DNA from: Akebia trifoliata
Taxonomy: Eukaryota; Streptophyta; Magnoliopsida; Ranunculales; Lardizabalaceae
DNA length: 64,000 nucleotides
NCBI GenBank assembly: GCA_017979445.1
Contig: CM030708.1
Coordinates: 33,360,721 to 33,424,720, forward strand
Direction: 5' to 3'
Part shown: in pieces, positions 43,556 to 56,200 of the stretch
Position numbering within the stretch: the first letter of the stretch is position 1
How the letters are laid out: every line of letters begins with the position of its first letter
The notes under the pieces: model-generated
Database searches by the model: none
The model's input: the letters and a program-made list of their open reading frames with translations, nothing else
Told to the model about the DNA's origin: nothing
Translations under genes and position numbers: made by a program

Positions 43556-46500
43556 TTAGTATTTTGACATGATTTCCATGAAAAGTTCCTTGGGTGCTGC
43601 ACTCAGATAACGGTACAAAACCAAAAGAAAGAATAAGAATGGGGTGAAATAGTGATAATTCAAAGAGTTTGTTAAACTTAAAATGGTAATTGTGTTTCTT
43701 ACCTGGCAATCCTGTGAACTTTTCAAACTGTTCATATGCCTGTCCAATGAACATCTCTAGACCAGTAACAATAGTCGCTCCACACTCTTTTGCTTCATGC
43801 AAGAGTCTGGTTATTTTTGGTGTATATACAGCATCAAAAACCAGGGCATAAGCTTGCAAAGCATGCTGCACAAACAGACCCATTTCGTTTTCTATACTTA
43901 ATGGTAAAAATTTTATAAGCTATACAGAGTGAAAATTACAAACAAAGCTAAACCACCACACTAGTTTCTACACATACAATAATTCAGAATCCAAGGAGTA
44001 GGACACATGTAGAATGGGGAGGGCGAACCTTAGGCACTGGTGTCTCCTCAACCTTTGGTTGCATCCCGATAGATGTTGTATTTGCAAGGATCATCCCATC
44101 TTCTGGGTGGAAACCCTCTAGTTCAGCAAGAGATATTGCATCTCCTCCAATTAAATCAGCGAGTTCTCTAGCTCGATCTTTGAATCAGAACAGGCAGAAA
44201 TCATCATCCAAATCTAAAATTTTCTAACAAACAAAACAAAACTGACAATATTCGTAACTTAAAACACGGATGTCACTGAAAATCCGACATGCTACCATGC
44301 TGATTGAAGAAATATATGTTTTGGATCCGTAGACTCATGAAAAATTAACTCATAAACGAACATGCAATCCTTACCTTTTAAAACATGAAATCTAAAGGTT
44401 TTGATAAAAATACGTATCTTAAGGATACATCATGTATCCCCAAGATAAATCCTGGCCGTTGGGATCATCAGTCAGGATTGTGTTTACAATACACATTTTT
44501 ATTCAATTTTATGTGCCTTGGGTTTGGAAAGATGGCAAATGTCCATGTTTTTTTAATTTGGGATGTGAAATGGAGTTAGAGAGGAAAATGATCTTTGTAA
44601 AAAAGGATTGTACCAGAAGATTTTCTATTTTTTGTGGGGTGGGATGGGCACAAGGAGTGTATTATTTCTAAAATATTTCTTATCAGTAGACTCATGGAAA
44701 GAAACCCATATATGGGTTGGGATCAGGAGACAATCCTTATTTCACAATCCAGTTGACAATCATTTGTCTTATATGGGTTAGAAGTCTTGGAGTAGGCTTA
44801 CTTTTTGTGAGAATGATCTCTATGGTAAGGAGATCATCCTCTCAAACAAAACAAAAAAAACCATTCTGAAACTTCTAACCCCATCAAAAGTTGTTTACAA
44901 GTCGAAGTCTTTATATGTAAATTGAGGTGGATACCAAACTTTTAAAGCTAAGCTGGAACTAATGGTGTTTCAATGTTTGAGAAGATCAATGACAAACTCC
45001 ATAGTCCATCATCAACTCAATGTCATCAGACCAGAAAGTCAATCATCAACATCATCAAGGCCTTATCCCAAAGAGTTGAGGTTACCTAAACGAATCCTGT
45101 GGTGAAATAGAATGTGAGAAGATGCAACACAAAATTGAATCTCACCGTAAGTGCGATTGGCTATTACGACTCTTGCTCCCTTTGCCTTTGCACCATAAGC
45201 AAGTGCTTTACCAGCACCACCTGCTCCAATGACTACAAACAGTTTACCCGCTATAGGCGAACCAGTTGAATCATATGTATTATGAGAACCTGTAAAAGAA
45301 AAGATTGGATCCCAAACACCTTTAAGCAACAAACTCTGAACAAATTATGCACAGCTCCCAAGACAAGTGAAAAACCTCTTAGTCCATCTTCAATAGCTGT
45401 AATTGCGCCAACATAGTCGGTATTGTAACCAATTAGCTTTCCATCACTTGGTCTTCTAATAATGAGATTAACAGCCCCTATGGACTGCAAGGATTTGATC
45501 AAGAAAAATAAATCAGAAATGAGAATAGAAAAGCAGCATAAACTCTTCAAGAAAAAATCTACTTGTAGCTTTCAAATCATAGCTCAACTACTTGAATGGA
45601 AATACTTCAAGTGAACAAAGTGAAGGGATAATCGAGAACCTTTGCAATCGGATCAACCTCATCACAGCATTTAAGTGCAGCTTCCTTGTGAGGAATAGTG
45701 CAACTGCATGTCAAATTGAAGCACGTCATTTCATTGCTCATGGGAAGGAATTCTAGCTTTTACAAAATATATATAGTTACAAATGATCAGAAATCATTGT
45801 AGCCTAGAATAAATATCACAAGATAAATCTTATGGGAATACATATAAAACAAACAGACAGCTTTGATAAACCACAGCCAAGAATGAATAGAACTAAGGTT
45901 ATCACAAAGAATACTTCATCACTTTAATCAACATCGCACCAAAAAGACACCTAGCTAGCAGAGAACCAAAGCAAGTCCATGTTTAGACTCATTATAAAAA
46001 CTACATAAAAAATTTGCAAGAGAAATTCTTCAATATAATTTACAATAAATTTAAGCCATTCAAGTGAAGATTGAACCTGAATCCAGCAAAATCTGGGGAG
46101 GCATAGGTGTTCAAAAACTTTGCAACATCATCCACCAAAAGAGGCACATAAATTCCATTAAAACCAACCAACTTAAATGCTCTGTTGTACAAAAGGGGTC
46201 CTTTGCTGTGACCCACAGGCTTCCCAATAAGTCCTAATACTTTTGTATCAGGCCCTATCTGTCTGATATTGTATAATTAAACAAATCTTCGATTGTTGGT
46301 TGCCCAGGTGCTGACACTATTCCTGCTTCAAGTGTGCCAAAAGTGAGATATCCACCAAATTTAGGGCAAAGTACCCGAGAAATCAGACCCCTCTCGGTCA
46401 TAACCAATCCTATTACTGGAACCTGAAATTTCAAATAATGTGTTATCTGCAGACTGCAAAAGAGCTTTAAGGGGATGCAATGATATATGAGTTATGTCAA

Positions 46501-49500
46501 AAGGTCCTGGTTATACAAATAATCTTGAAAACAATACGGCTCAGCTTGGTACACCAAAAATTTGCTGCAAATGGCTGTAAAGCAAATGGTTACAGCAGAT
46601 TGGGCTTTTGCGGTGCTTGGTTGCACCCCCCCAATTATCTGCAAATATTTATGTGCCCCAGAAAAACTCTTAAGGTCTCCCCCCTCATATCTTGCTCTCC
46701 CTCTCTGCCTCTCGCCTTGTCCCTCCCTCCTTCCATTTCTCTCCCCCTCTCCTATAAGGTCTTTTGTTAAAAAATGCAATTTTCTTTTCCATTCGGAATC
46801 ACTAATAAACATTTGCATGATTTTCCAGGGTTTCCACCAAGCACTTGTAAAGGTTTGCACCACAAAACAACCATTATGAAGGCAAAATTTTACAGTTTGT
46901 GGTGGCTCGTAGAGTACCAAGCAAGGCCAGGAATCACAATGATTTTTAACTTTCTACTTAAAGTGTTTAATAAATGAGAGACTGAAGAAACCATTAAAAA
47001 AATACAAAAATGTTCTGTTGCTAAAACATTGTACTAAACCCATTAAAAAAATGCAAAAAATGTTTGTTGGGATAAGGCTTTGTTGTTGTTGTAGAATTTA
47101 TACAAATATCATAAGCTACAAGCAACTTTCTCCAGTATGCCATATAAACCATTTCTGTGTAACAAGGACACAAGTTTTATGATATTTTCCATGTCGGACA
47201 CGTATTGCAGCCTTCACACACCTCAATACACATCCTAGTATGTAAGGTATATCACTCCTTAATTTCATGGTTTTCCATAAGAAATGACTTAAGGTGTAAT
47301 CCATAAACCAACTGATCAAGTTCTTAACACTCAAAACTCTTTTCAAAGCAAATACAATATATTATACATGAGAAGATTTGGGACACTAACTCTAATTGTT
47401 CAACTAACCTTAGAAGTTAACATTAATGTATGAAACCAATCCCTTGCTACTTAATTTTCCATTTGATTTTGAGGAGGTCACGACAAACACACATATTGTA
47501 CTTAATGAAGGTGCCAGCTTGCTAAGTTGATTAAAATCTGTGAGTGCTGATACCAAGAATGGGTTCAAAACTTGCCTTCACGTATTACTTACTGACCATT
47601 AATCTCACTTGCTTGGCGGAGCAAAAGAAAAACAAGGATTGTTTTAATTGTCAGGCTAGCTTTGGCACATTCCTAAATATTACTTTACAAAACATTATCT
47701 CATAAATAGTGGTTTCTGTGTGATCATATTTTCATAAGACAATTACATATATATGACAATGGACAGAATATTACAGAAGAAAGAAACTTCTAAGGTCACT
47801 AGAAAAAGAAGAAGAAGAAGAACACATTGCTTACTTGTGAATGCACAGTTATTTGAAACATTCGCGCCACATCTGTAGTATCCAAGGCAGTTGTCTCTAT
47901 CTTCACTATGTCGGCTCCAGTACCTTGTATTCTAGCCGCTAGATCGCGAATATCCTCAACAGATGGAGTACTATGATAGTTGTGAGAAGAAACAATGACC
48001 TTGAAGTTTTCAGGCTTCTTTCCACTTATAGAATTCATGAATTCATTAGCAACCTTAAAACATAAACAGAAATGAGAGTTTCAATAGCATGCTTCTAAGA
48101 GTTTACCATACTAAATTCAATATGTTAAAAACAAAGACTACTGAAAGAGCATTACAACAAATGGTTTCATTTTGTGCTTGAGAAGTAGTTCCTTAAGAAT
48201 ATTTCTTCAGTGAAGTTGTTATACTCTTACTACTTATGATCAGCATTCCAAACTGCAAGTAATTTACTTTTCTAGAAGGTTAATGAAGATCAGACCCTAA
48301 AGTTATCCAATTCTCATTTCTTAAAATTATGCTCACCAGACCTAAAATGCCCCAGTATCTGTTTCTGTCACCGTCCCAGCACCTTTATGTTTTATGGCAA
48401 CTAAATTTCGGCTAGTGAAGCAAGGTCATGAGTGCCAAACTTTATTTTCATTAGTATCAGTCTACTGGTTCTCTTTTTCAAAAGCATGAACAATACGGGT
48501 ACTGTTAAATTGACAACATATAGATTACTGGATTCACTGTCATGGGCTTGATAAATGAACTTGAGGAGGGGAAGGGGAAGACAATTGGTGGAGACAGATA
48601 ATGTATATTGGCTCTAACATTTCCACAGAACTGTCTTGAAAATAATACTATCCCCTTTATTAGATAAGGAATGGAAACGATGGATATTTGGGATACTCTG
48701 ATGTCCTAGCTTGATCCTAGACAATGCCAGTCGCAGGTATCACCTGCTACACTTATCCATGTTTGTCAGTGGTGAACTAGAATTGCATATGAACAAGCCA
48801 ACAAAATTCCAAGTCACTAACAGACCATGATCTTGAACAGGATGATTAACTATTGCCAAGCATCCTACGGCACACTTCTTAAGATAATTCTTCAATAGCA
48901 GAGGCCTAATGGCATTGAAGCAAATTACCTATACTATCAAGACTTGAACTACTTTTTTTTGGGGATAAATATAAAATTCTCCTTTGAAAAGAAAGGAGAA
49001 AAGGGGCGGAGATAGCCCCCAAACAGCAAGACAAAAAAACACGAATATGCCAAAAACAAAGAAAGCAAAAAACCAAAAACAAAAGAAAGAACAAAGAAAA
49101 ATAAAGTTACACGCCTGAAGAGGGGCTACGAGTCACAAATGGTATCCCAATTGAAAACAAAATCTTGGAAGCACATGCCCTCGAAGTCCTTACTCATATT
49201 TGACTAAAAGAAGCGTAACCCCAAAATCTCCAAAATCACCGTATGAGATGAGCTCTCCTACTCTGGAACACTCTGTTGTTGCGTTCTTTCCAGAGATCCC
49301 ATGCAATAGTTGAAGGAAGGATAGTCCAAAGATACCTCTTTCTAGAAGAGAAGATATTGAATCTCTAACCCTCCAAAAGTGCGAAAAGAGAAAGAGGGAA
49401 AACCTAAACCTCCTAGAAACGAGATAAAAAGAACATCCAAATACCACGTGAGGAGGGACAATGAATAAGAATGTGGTTGGCAAATTCCCCATTCTTCGAG

Positions 49501-52500
49501 CACAAGTAAAAAAGTTTGGGGTGATCCACCCCCAAGAGATCATATTGTCCAAGGTTAGGATTCTATCCAAAGAGGCAAGCCACAAGAAAAAGGAAACCTT
49601 GGGTGATATAAGAGCGGACCAAATAATGGACGGTGAGAAAGATACCTCACACTACAGAAGCAAACAATTATAAAAGGATTTAACAAAATCCTCTTGTCCT
49701 TGGCTTTGAATCATTCTCTCTGAATTGAAGTGAATTAAGAAGATCTAGGAGAGATGCGATGTCAGTTAACTCTCAGTCATTGAAGTTTCTTGTGAAACCC
49801 AGATCCCAAGAATCCGTATTACTGTCCCGAATCAACACTGTCCCACAGAGTTGTACTTTTTCAATGAACAAGCATACAAGGATGGAAATTGAGTAGCCAG
49901 AGACGAAGTACCGCACCAAATATCCTCCCAAAATCTAACCTTGTCCTCCAACCCAACTTTGAATCTAATCTCCCTATCATACCTATCAACACCCTTCAGA
50001 ATACCTTTCCACACACTACACCTGTAAAATCCTTTAATCTCACCACTTTACCAATCAAACCTCTTTTCTCCATATTTAGCACAAATCACCCTCCTCCACA
50101 GGTTGTTTCTTTCTTCCTCGAATCTCCAAAGCCACTTGCCTAGGAGAGCCTTATTAGTTAATCTAAGCCCTCTAATCCCCAAGCCTCCATTCTTCTTTGG
50201 AGTGCAAACCATCTTCCAATTCACCAAATGATATTTTCTACCACCATTATTGTCATTCCACACAAAAAAAAATTTATGAGTTTTTCGTTCTTGACCTCTA
50301 CCGATTTTGGTAACGAGAACAGGGAAAGGAAGTAGATCGGTATACTTGTTAAAGTACTTTTAATCAACGTGACCTTACCTCCTTTGGAGACATATTTCGC
50401 TTTCCAAGTGTTCAACTTCTTTTCTAACTTCTCGATAACTCCCTCCTAGATGTTTTTACTGCAATAAGAAGCCCCAAAGGGTAAACCCAAATAGGATGAA
50501 GGGAGAATATCACTACAACACCTCAAAATAACTGCTAAGGCTGGAAGGTTCGACACTTCGCCTACCCTAAACAACTTGCTTTTCTGTAAATAAACATGTA
50601 AGCCTGAAATTACTTCAAAGCAGCATAATAAGACCCGAAGAGCTCTCACTTGTTCTCTAAAATGATCCAAGAATACTAAAGTGTCATCCACGAATTGCAG
50701 GTGCGAAATCAAAGGGTCATTATAGTTTACTCTAAAACCAGATAACCTCCCTATCTCAACTCCCCTCCTAAACAGATTCCCTAGGGCTTTTGTCACTATA
50801 AGAAATAAAAATGGGGATAACGGCTCACCCTATCTCAAACCCCTATAGCTCCTGAAATACCCCACCAGACTACCATTTACTGAGATAGAAAAAGAAATCG
50901 ATGTTACGCACTTTAAAATCCACCCAATTCACTTAGAGCCAAAACCCATCATTTTCGATATATACTCCAAAACATCCCAACTCACGTGATCATAAGTATG
51001 TTCATGAGAAAGCAACCTGAACAACTTAACACCAGTATGTTCATGAGAAAGCTACCTGAAGCTCGACATCAATATAGTCAGCTCCCAATTCCATGGCTAA
51101 TCGAAGTGCATCTAGTCTCCTGTTTTCATCCCCTTCATACTGACCACCTTCCCATTTCGGTCTGAGAAAATACATAAAAGTTAGAAGATCCGATAAAAGG
51201 ATTTGGAAAGCTAAGTGTTTACAGAAGCAAGAGGAAATTGCATAAAGTGACTCATTGTGAGCAGAAGAACTATGGATTCCCCTATATACCTAATTCATGA
51301 ATAGCATAGCAAGAAAGACATGGGATATCTCAAATGTAAATAATAAATATATTTTTAGGATATGATTTGTGAAATCTGCAGTGGGAAACTATATATAGAA
51401 ATATTAAAATAGCATGCACGAACTGACCGAAATAGAGTTATTTTGTCATGTTACAGAAAGCAAAACTAAGAACTCCATTGCAAACATTTGTAATTATCTT
51501 CTTTTGCCAATGAGAATGTCAATCGAGAGAGTTTTTCCCCAAGACCACTATACAAATGAAACGGAAACATTGGAGGGAAGCGTAACCTTCCACACACCTT
51601 GGAAGGACTTAAAAATTCCTTATACAACTTGGTAGGAAAAACTAACCAAGGAGGTGCCACAAAAGCTACATTCCATATTCTCTTATCTTCCTTCGTCCAA
51701 GGTCAACCCCTATCTTGAATCATTCCCAAAAGTATGCATAGGTCCTCCAATTCCAAACTGTTGAAACTTGAAACTTCTAAGAAGTGAAGATCCCATGAGT
51801 AATGGCCATTTCCAATTTGCACTAGTTCTTCACTCAAGTGTTTTTCTCCCAAGAATTAGTCAACATGAAAGGTAAGGTCCTAAGCAACAGCTCTTCTTCA
51901 CACCACAAGTTCTCCCCTTTGCCAACCTAGTAGGAAATACCCTTTCAAAATTGGTTAGAGACATTTGACACATTCATCCAACCCTCCAAACACCCATACT
52001 ATATGTAATAAATGGGATATTCCTTTCTAACCCTACATTCTAAAACCAATACTTGGAGAAAATGACCTCTCTCCAAATGGCATTGGATTCAACCCCAAAC
52101 CTCCATAATTAACCAAAAAAAACTACATTCATGTCTCTAAATTGTCTAAACCCCAAGCTTCAACGACCCTTAGAGCAACACTTTTGATCAAAGCCAATTC
52201 TCTTCATCATGTACTGCAAAAAAAAGTTTCAATTAACATCACTATACCAAGTCCACTTTACATAACACCTCAGTTTCTCTAGCATTGACATCTTTCCAAC
52301 ATGTCAATTAGCAATCAAAACTCTGTCTAATATTTGCCACCCCTAGCAAAAGCAGTTTATAATAGAAAGATAATTGTATGACCTCCTTCATCCTATTAGC
52401 CAATCCATAATCAAGACAATTCCAATTACCATGTACTGCTAAGAGTTAACAATTAACATAATCACAAGCTTTCTCCAAGTCCACCTTACTTAACCCTCAA

Positions 52501-53263
52501 CTTCTCTAGACCTTGCCATCTTTCCAACACATTTGTTTGCAATCAAGACCATTTTCCTCTTGCAAATTCCCTTATCACGTTAATGAAATCACCTTTTATG
52601 GAAATTGGAGAAACCAACTAGCCGTGGAGCCTATATTCTTACTCTATTTCATCAATAACCCTTCCATCACTTTTCCTCAGTAATGAAGCCGAGTGGGATG
52701 AGGATGATTGCGCTTGTCTAATTAGATTTAAATAGTTCGAGCAACCAACTATTCGACCAACATTGGAAGAAGACAACTAAAGTCATGCTCGATAGTAAAA
52801 AGCTTTACACACCTCAAAATTTGGACTAGTGGAAAGCTCCCTCTATCTTCAAGAAACTTTTTCATGGCTCAAGATCCAGAGTCTAACTTTAACTGAGTTT
52901 GAGGCATTTCCAAAAAAATTTGCCATCGAATATCTACAAAACATTCTGACATGTGATTGCGGTCTTATTATCCCCCACAATCACAAAAATTGGTGAATTT
53001 TCCAAAAATTCGAAAAGGTTCTTCTAATAAAGAACCAACCAATTAAATCGGAGAACCAACAAATTAATTGGTGATTTGCTGATTAATCACCCCCACTCCT
53101 TCAACTTCAAAATTATATCTTCTTCAACCTTGATATCTCAAGAAAAAGATAGGGTTTTTAGGAAGCTGAAGTGGATCAGTTTTTGGGAAGAAATCCAAAA
53201 ACTTCAAAACTTTCCCAAATTAAACCCCACTGAATAATTGTCACCCATCTCCAACTTGCCCAT

Positions 53264-53294
<31 letters not shown>

Positions 53295-56200
53295 CTTGGG
53301 TAAGTTTAAATTTCAATAATAAAGGAAGAACATAGTGCAATTAAGAGGAGGTCAAAAGATCTAACCCTCTAAGTTTCGTCCAAAATCACAGACTCTATTA
53401 AGGAATGTAAAGACTACTAAGGAATGTAAAGATAGTCAATGCATAAAATCAGTGATCTCCTTGAATTATGCACATTTAACTTTTATTGTTTGGATTTCCA
53501 TTTACATAGCAATGTAAATTAAGCAATGATGGTGTATAGGCTTTAATTTAGGATTCAAAATTGATCTTTGTACTATATTTATATTCCTCTCTTTTCAATG
53601 AACAATACAAGAGAGAATATTGATTTCTTACATGGTATCAGAGCAGTAATGCTCTTGACAACCTTAGTTTTCCCTTTCTTCTTGTAGCCAATATCTATGG
53701 CAGAAAAGCAAACCAAGCCTGAGGCTGACAAATATGACAATCCGAACGATCCTTTTTACCTTCACCACTTCGATCAACCTGGAGTTGTGCTTGTCACTCA
53801 ACTATTGAATGAAGAAAACTACAGCACCTGGAGCCATGCCATGCTCATGGCCCTCAGCATCAAAAACAAAGAAGGCTTCATCAATGGCACCATTTAAAAA
53901 CCACCAACTACATCCACCACTAAACTCCAACAATGGACGCGTTGCAACAATCTCGTGAAATCATGGCTTCTCAATTCAATCTCACATGATATCGGAGCAA
54001 GTGTAATATACAATGAGGCTGCTCATGAAATTTGGACTGACCTGAAGCAGCGTTTTTCACGCATCAATAGTGTCCATCTCTTTCATGTTGAAGAAACAAT
54101 CCATGATTGTAAACATGACAACATGACCATTGGTGCTTATTACACCAAGCTGAAGGGCCTTTGAGGTGAATGAGACATACTATGTTCTATTCCAACTTGC
54201 ACTTGTGGCACTGTGAAAGAGGTTCTGCAATTCCAACAAAGTCAAAAGACTATGAAGTTTCTCATGGGCCTTAATGAAGCCTATGTTGTGGTTCGGGGAC
54301 AAATTCTACTCATGGATTTATTTCCCACAGTTAACAAAGTTCATTCTCTTATTCTCCAGTATGAAACGAGCAGTATCAAAGGGAAGTGCACCCATGTTTG
54401 ACATTACAGCTTTTGCCGTAAGGAACAACTCACGGAATTCTAGGAAAAATTTCACACCAAAAAATCCTCATTTGAAATGTGAAATTTGTGACAAATTTGG
54501 GCACACCTCAAAGACTTGCCGAGTACATCTTAAGTGTGATTATTGCGGCTGGAAAGGTCACACCATTGACGTGTGCCGTAAGTTGCAAAATATGAACTCC
54601 ACTGGTGGTAAACCTCATCAACAAGAGTACAAGAACTTTGCCCCTAAGGTCAATCATGCTGATGCAAATACAACAGCACCTCCCACTTCCTTCACCCTCA
54701 CAACAGAACAATACCAGAATCTAATGACACTTCTCAACAACAATAAGCCTAATTCCATGGCTAATCATGTTGGTAGTGCATCCGCTATGAGTGATCTCTC
54801 GGGTATAACCTTTTGTGCCTCTATTTTTGGTGAAGGAATGTGTTAGATACTTGACACAGGAGTCACATATCACATGATTTGCTACCCTGACTTGTTGACT
54901 ACAAACTCTCAAGTTACCAACCGAACCGTGCACCTTCCCAATGGAGCAGTGGCTGCCATCACACATATAGGCAACATCCATTTTGATGATTTTGCATTGC
55001 ATGATGTGCTATGTGTTCCAACCTTTAGATTAAACCTGATTTCTATTAGCAAACTTGTTCGAAGTTCCCACCGTCTTGCTATATTTACTAATGATGTTTG
55101 TAGGCTTCAGGACCAACGATTGGGGAAGATGATTGAGATGGGAACTGAACGAGGTGGACTTTACTACCTTGATACTTCGAAGAAAACTGCAGCAGTCTGT
55201 CATTCCTCGAGACTTTGTCATCAACACCTTGGTCATCCTTCAAATAAGAATCTTCGTTCGATTTCTCATTTTGTCAAAGACATGATTTTTTGTGATATTG
55301 ACGATTGTTTAATTTGCCCATTGGCTAAACAAATTCGTTTTCAATTTCCATTAAGTTCTATTAATACTCATGCACCATTTGAATTAATTCATGTTGATAT
55401 CTGGGGAGGGTACCATATTCCTCCAATCAATGGGGCACGATACTTTCTCACTATTGTCGATGGTCATATTTGATGTACATGGATGCATCATAAATCAAAC
55501 ACCCAAAAATACATCACCACATTCATCAATTTGGATGAAACACAAATTTCTTTAAAAGTTACAATTCTTTGTAGTGATAATGGTTCTGAATTCGCAATGA
55601 CAAAATTTTATTCAGATAAGGGAATCATTCATCAAACCAGTTGTGTCTCCACCCACAACAAAATGGAGTGGTCAAATGAAAACACCATCACTTTCTCAAT
55701 GTGGCATGGGCCTTATTATTTCAAGCTAATCTTCCTAAGCAATTTTGGGGGATGCCATCTTAGGTGCCACCTATCTCATCAACCGAATTCCTACACTAGT
55801 ACTTAAGGGCAAAACACCTTTTGAGCTGCTTTTTCACAAACCCACCTATGATCATTTACGAGTCTTTGGGTGCTTATGTTTCGCATCCACATACCATTGC
55901 CCCACAAAATTTGATGCCAGAGCCACACACTGTCTCTTCTTTGGGTACCCATACGGTTAAAAGAGATATCGAGTTTATGATCTCTCAACCGGTAAAATCT
56001 TTGTTTCACGTGATGTTTCCTTTCATGAGAGCATTTTTCCTTTTCCCTCTAGTTACTGCTAGCAGAAGCAACTGTTCAACCCTCTTCCTTTCCCAATCAA
56101 GGTACTAATGCCTGCCAATCGAACAACCTACCAATGATTGGTCGTTGGAATTGCCGAATAGCGGGGACCCGTAGGCTTGAGGGCCTATGATGATGACATC

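Noticed and set aside
46480..46920. Overlapping frames of about 100-140 codons on both strands
   Set aside because: They lie in DQD/SDH intron 3 over a CT-rich simple-sequence tract and match nothing.
48940..51072. A classical LINE target duplication pairing 50996-51071 with the poly(A) end
   Set aside because: The repeat near the LINE 5' end is not found next to the T run at 48953, so it is a local tandem duplication, not the expected flanking pair.
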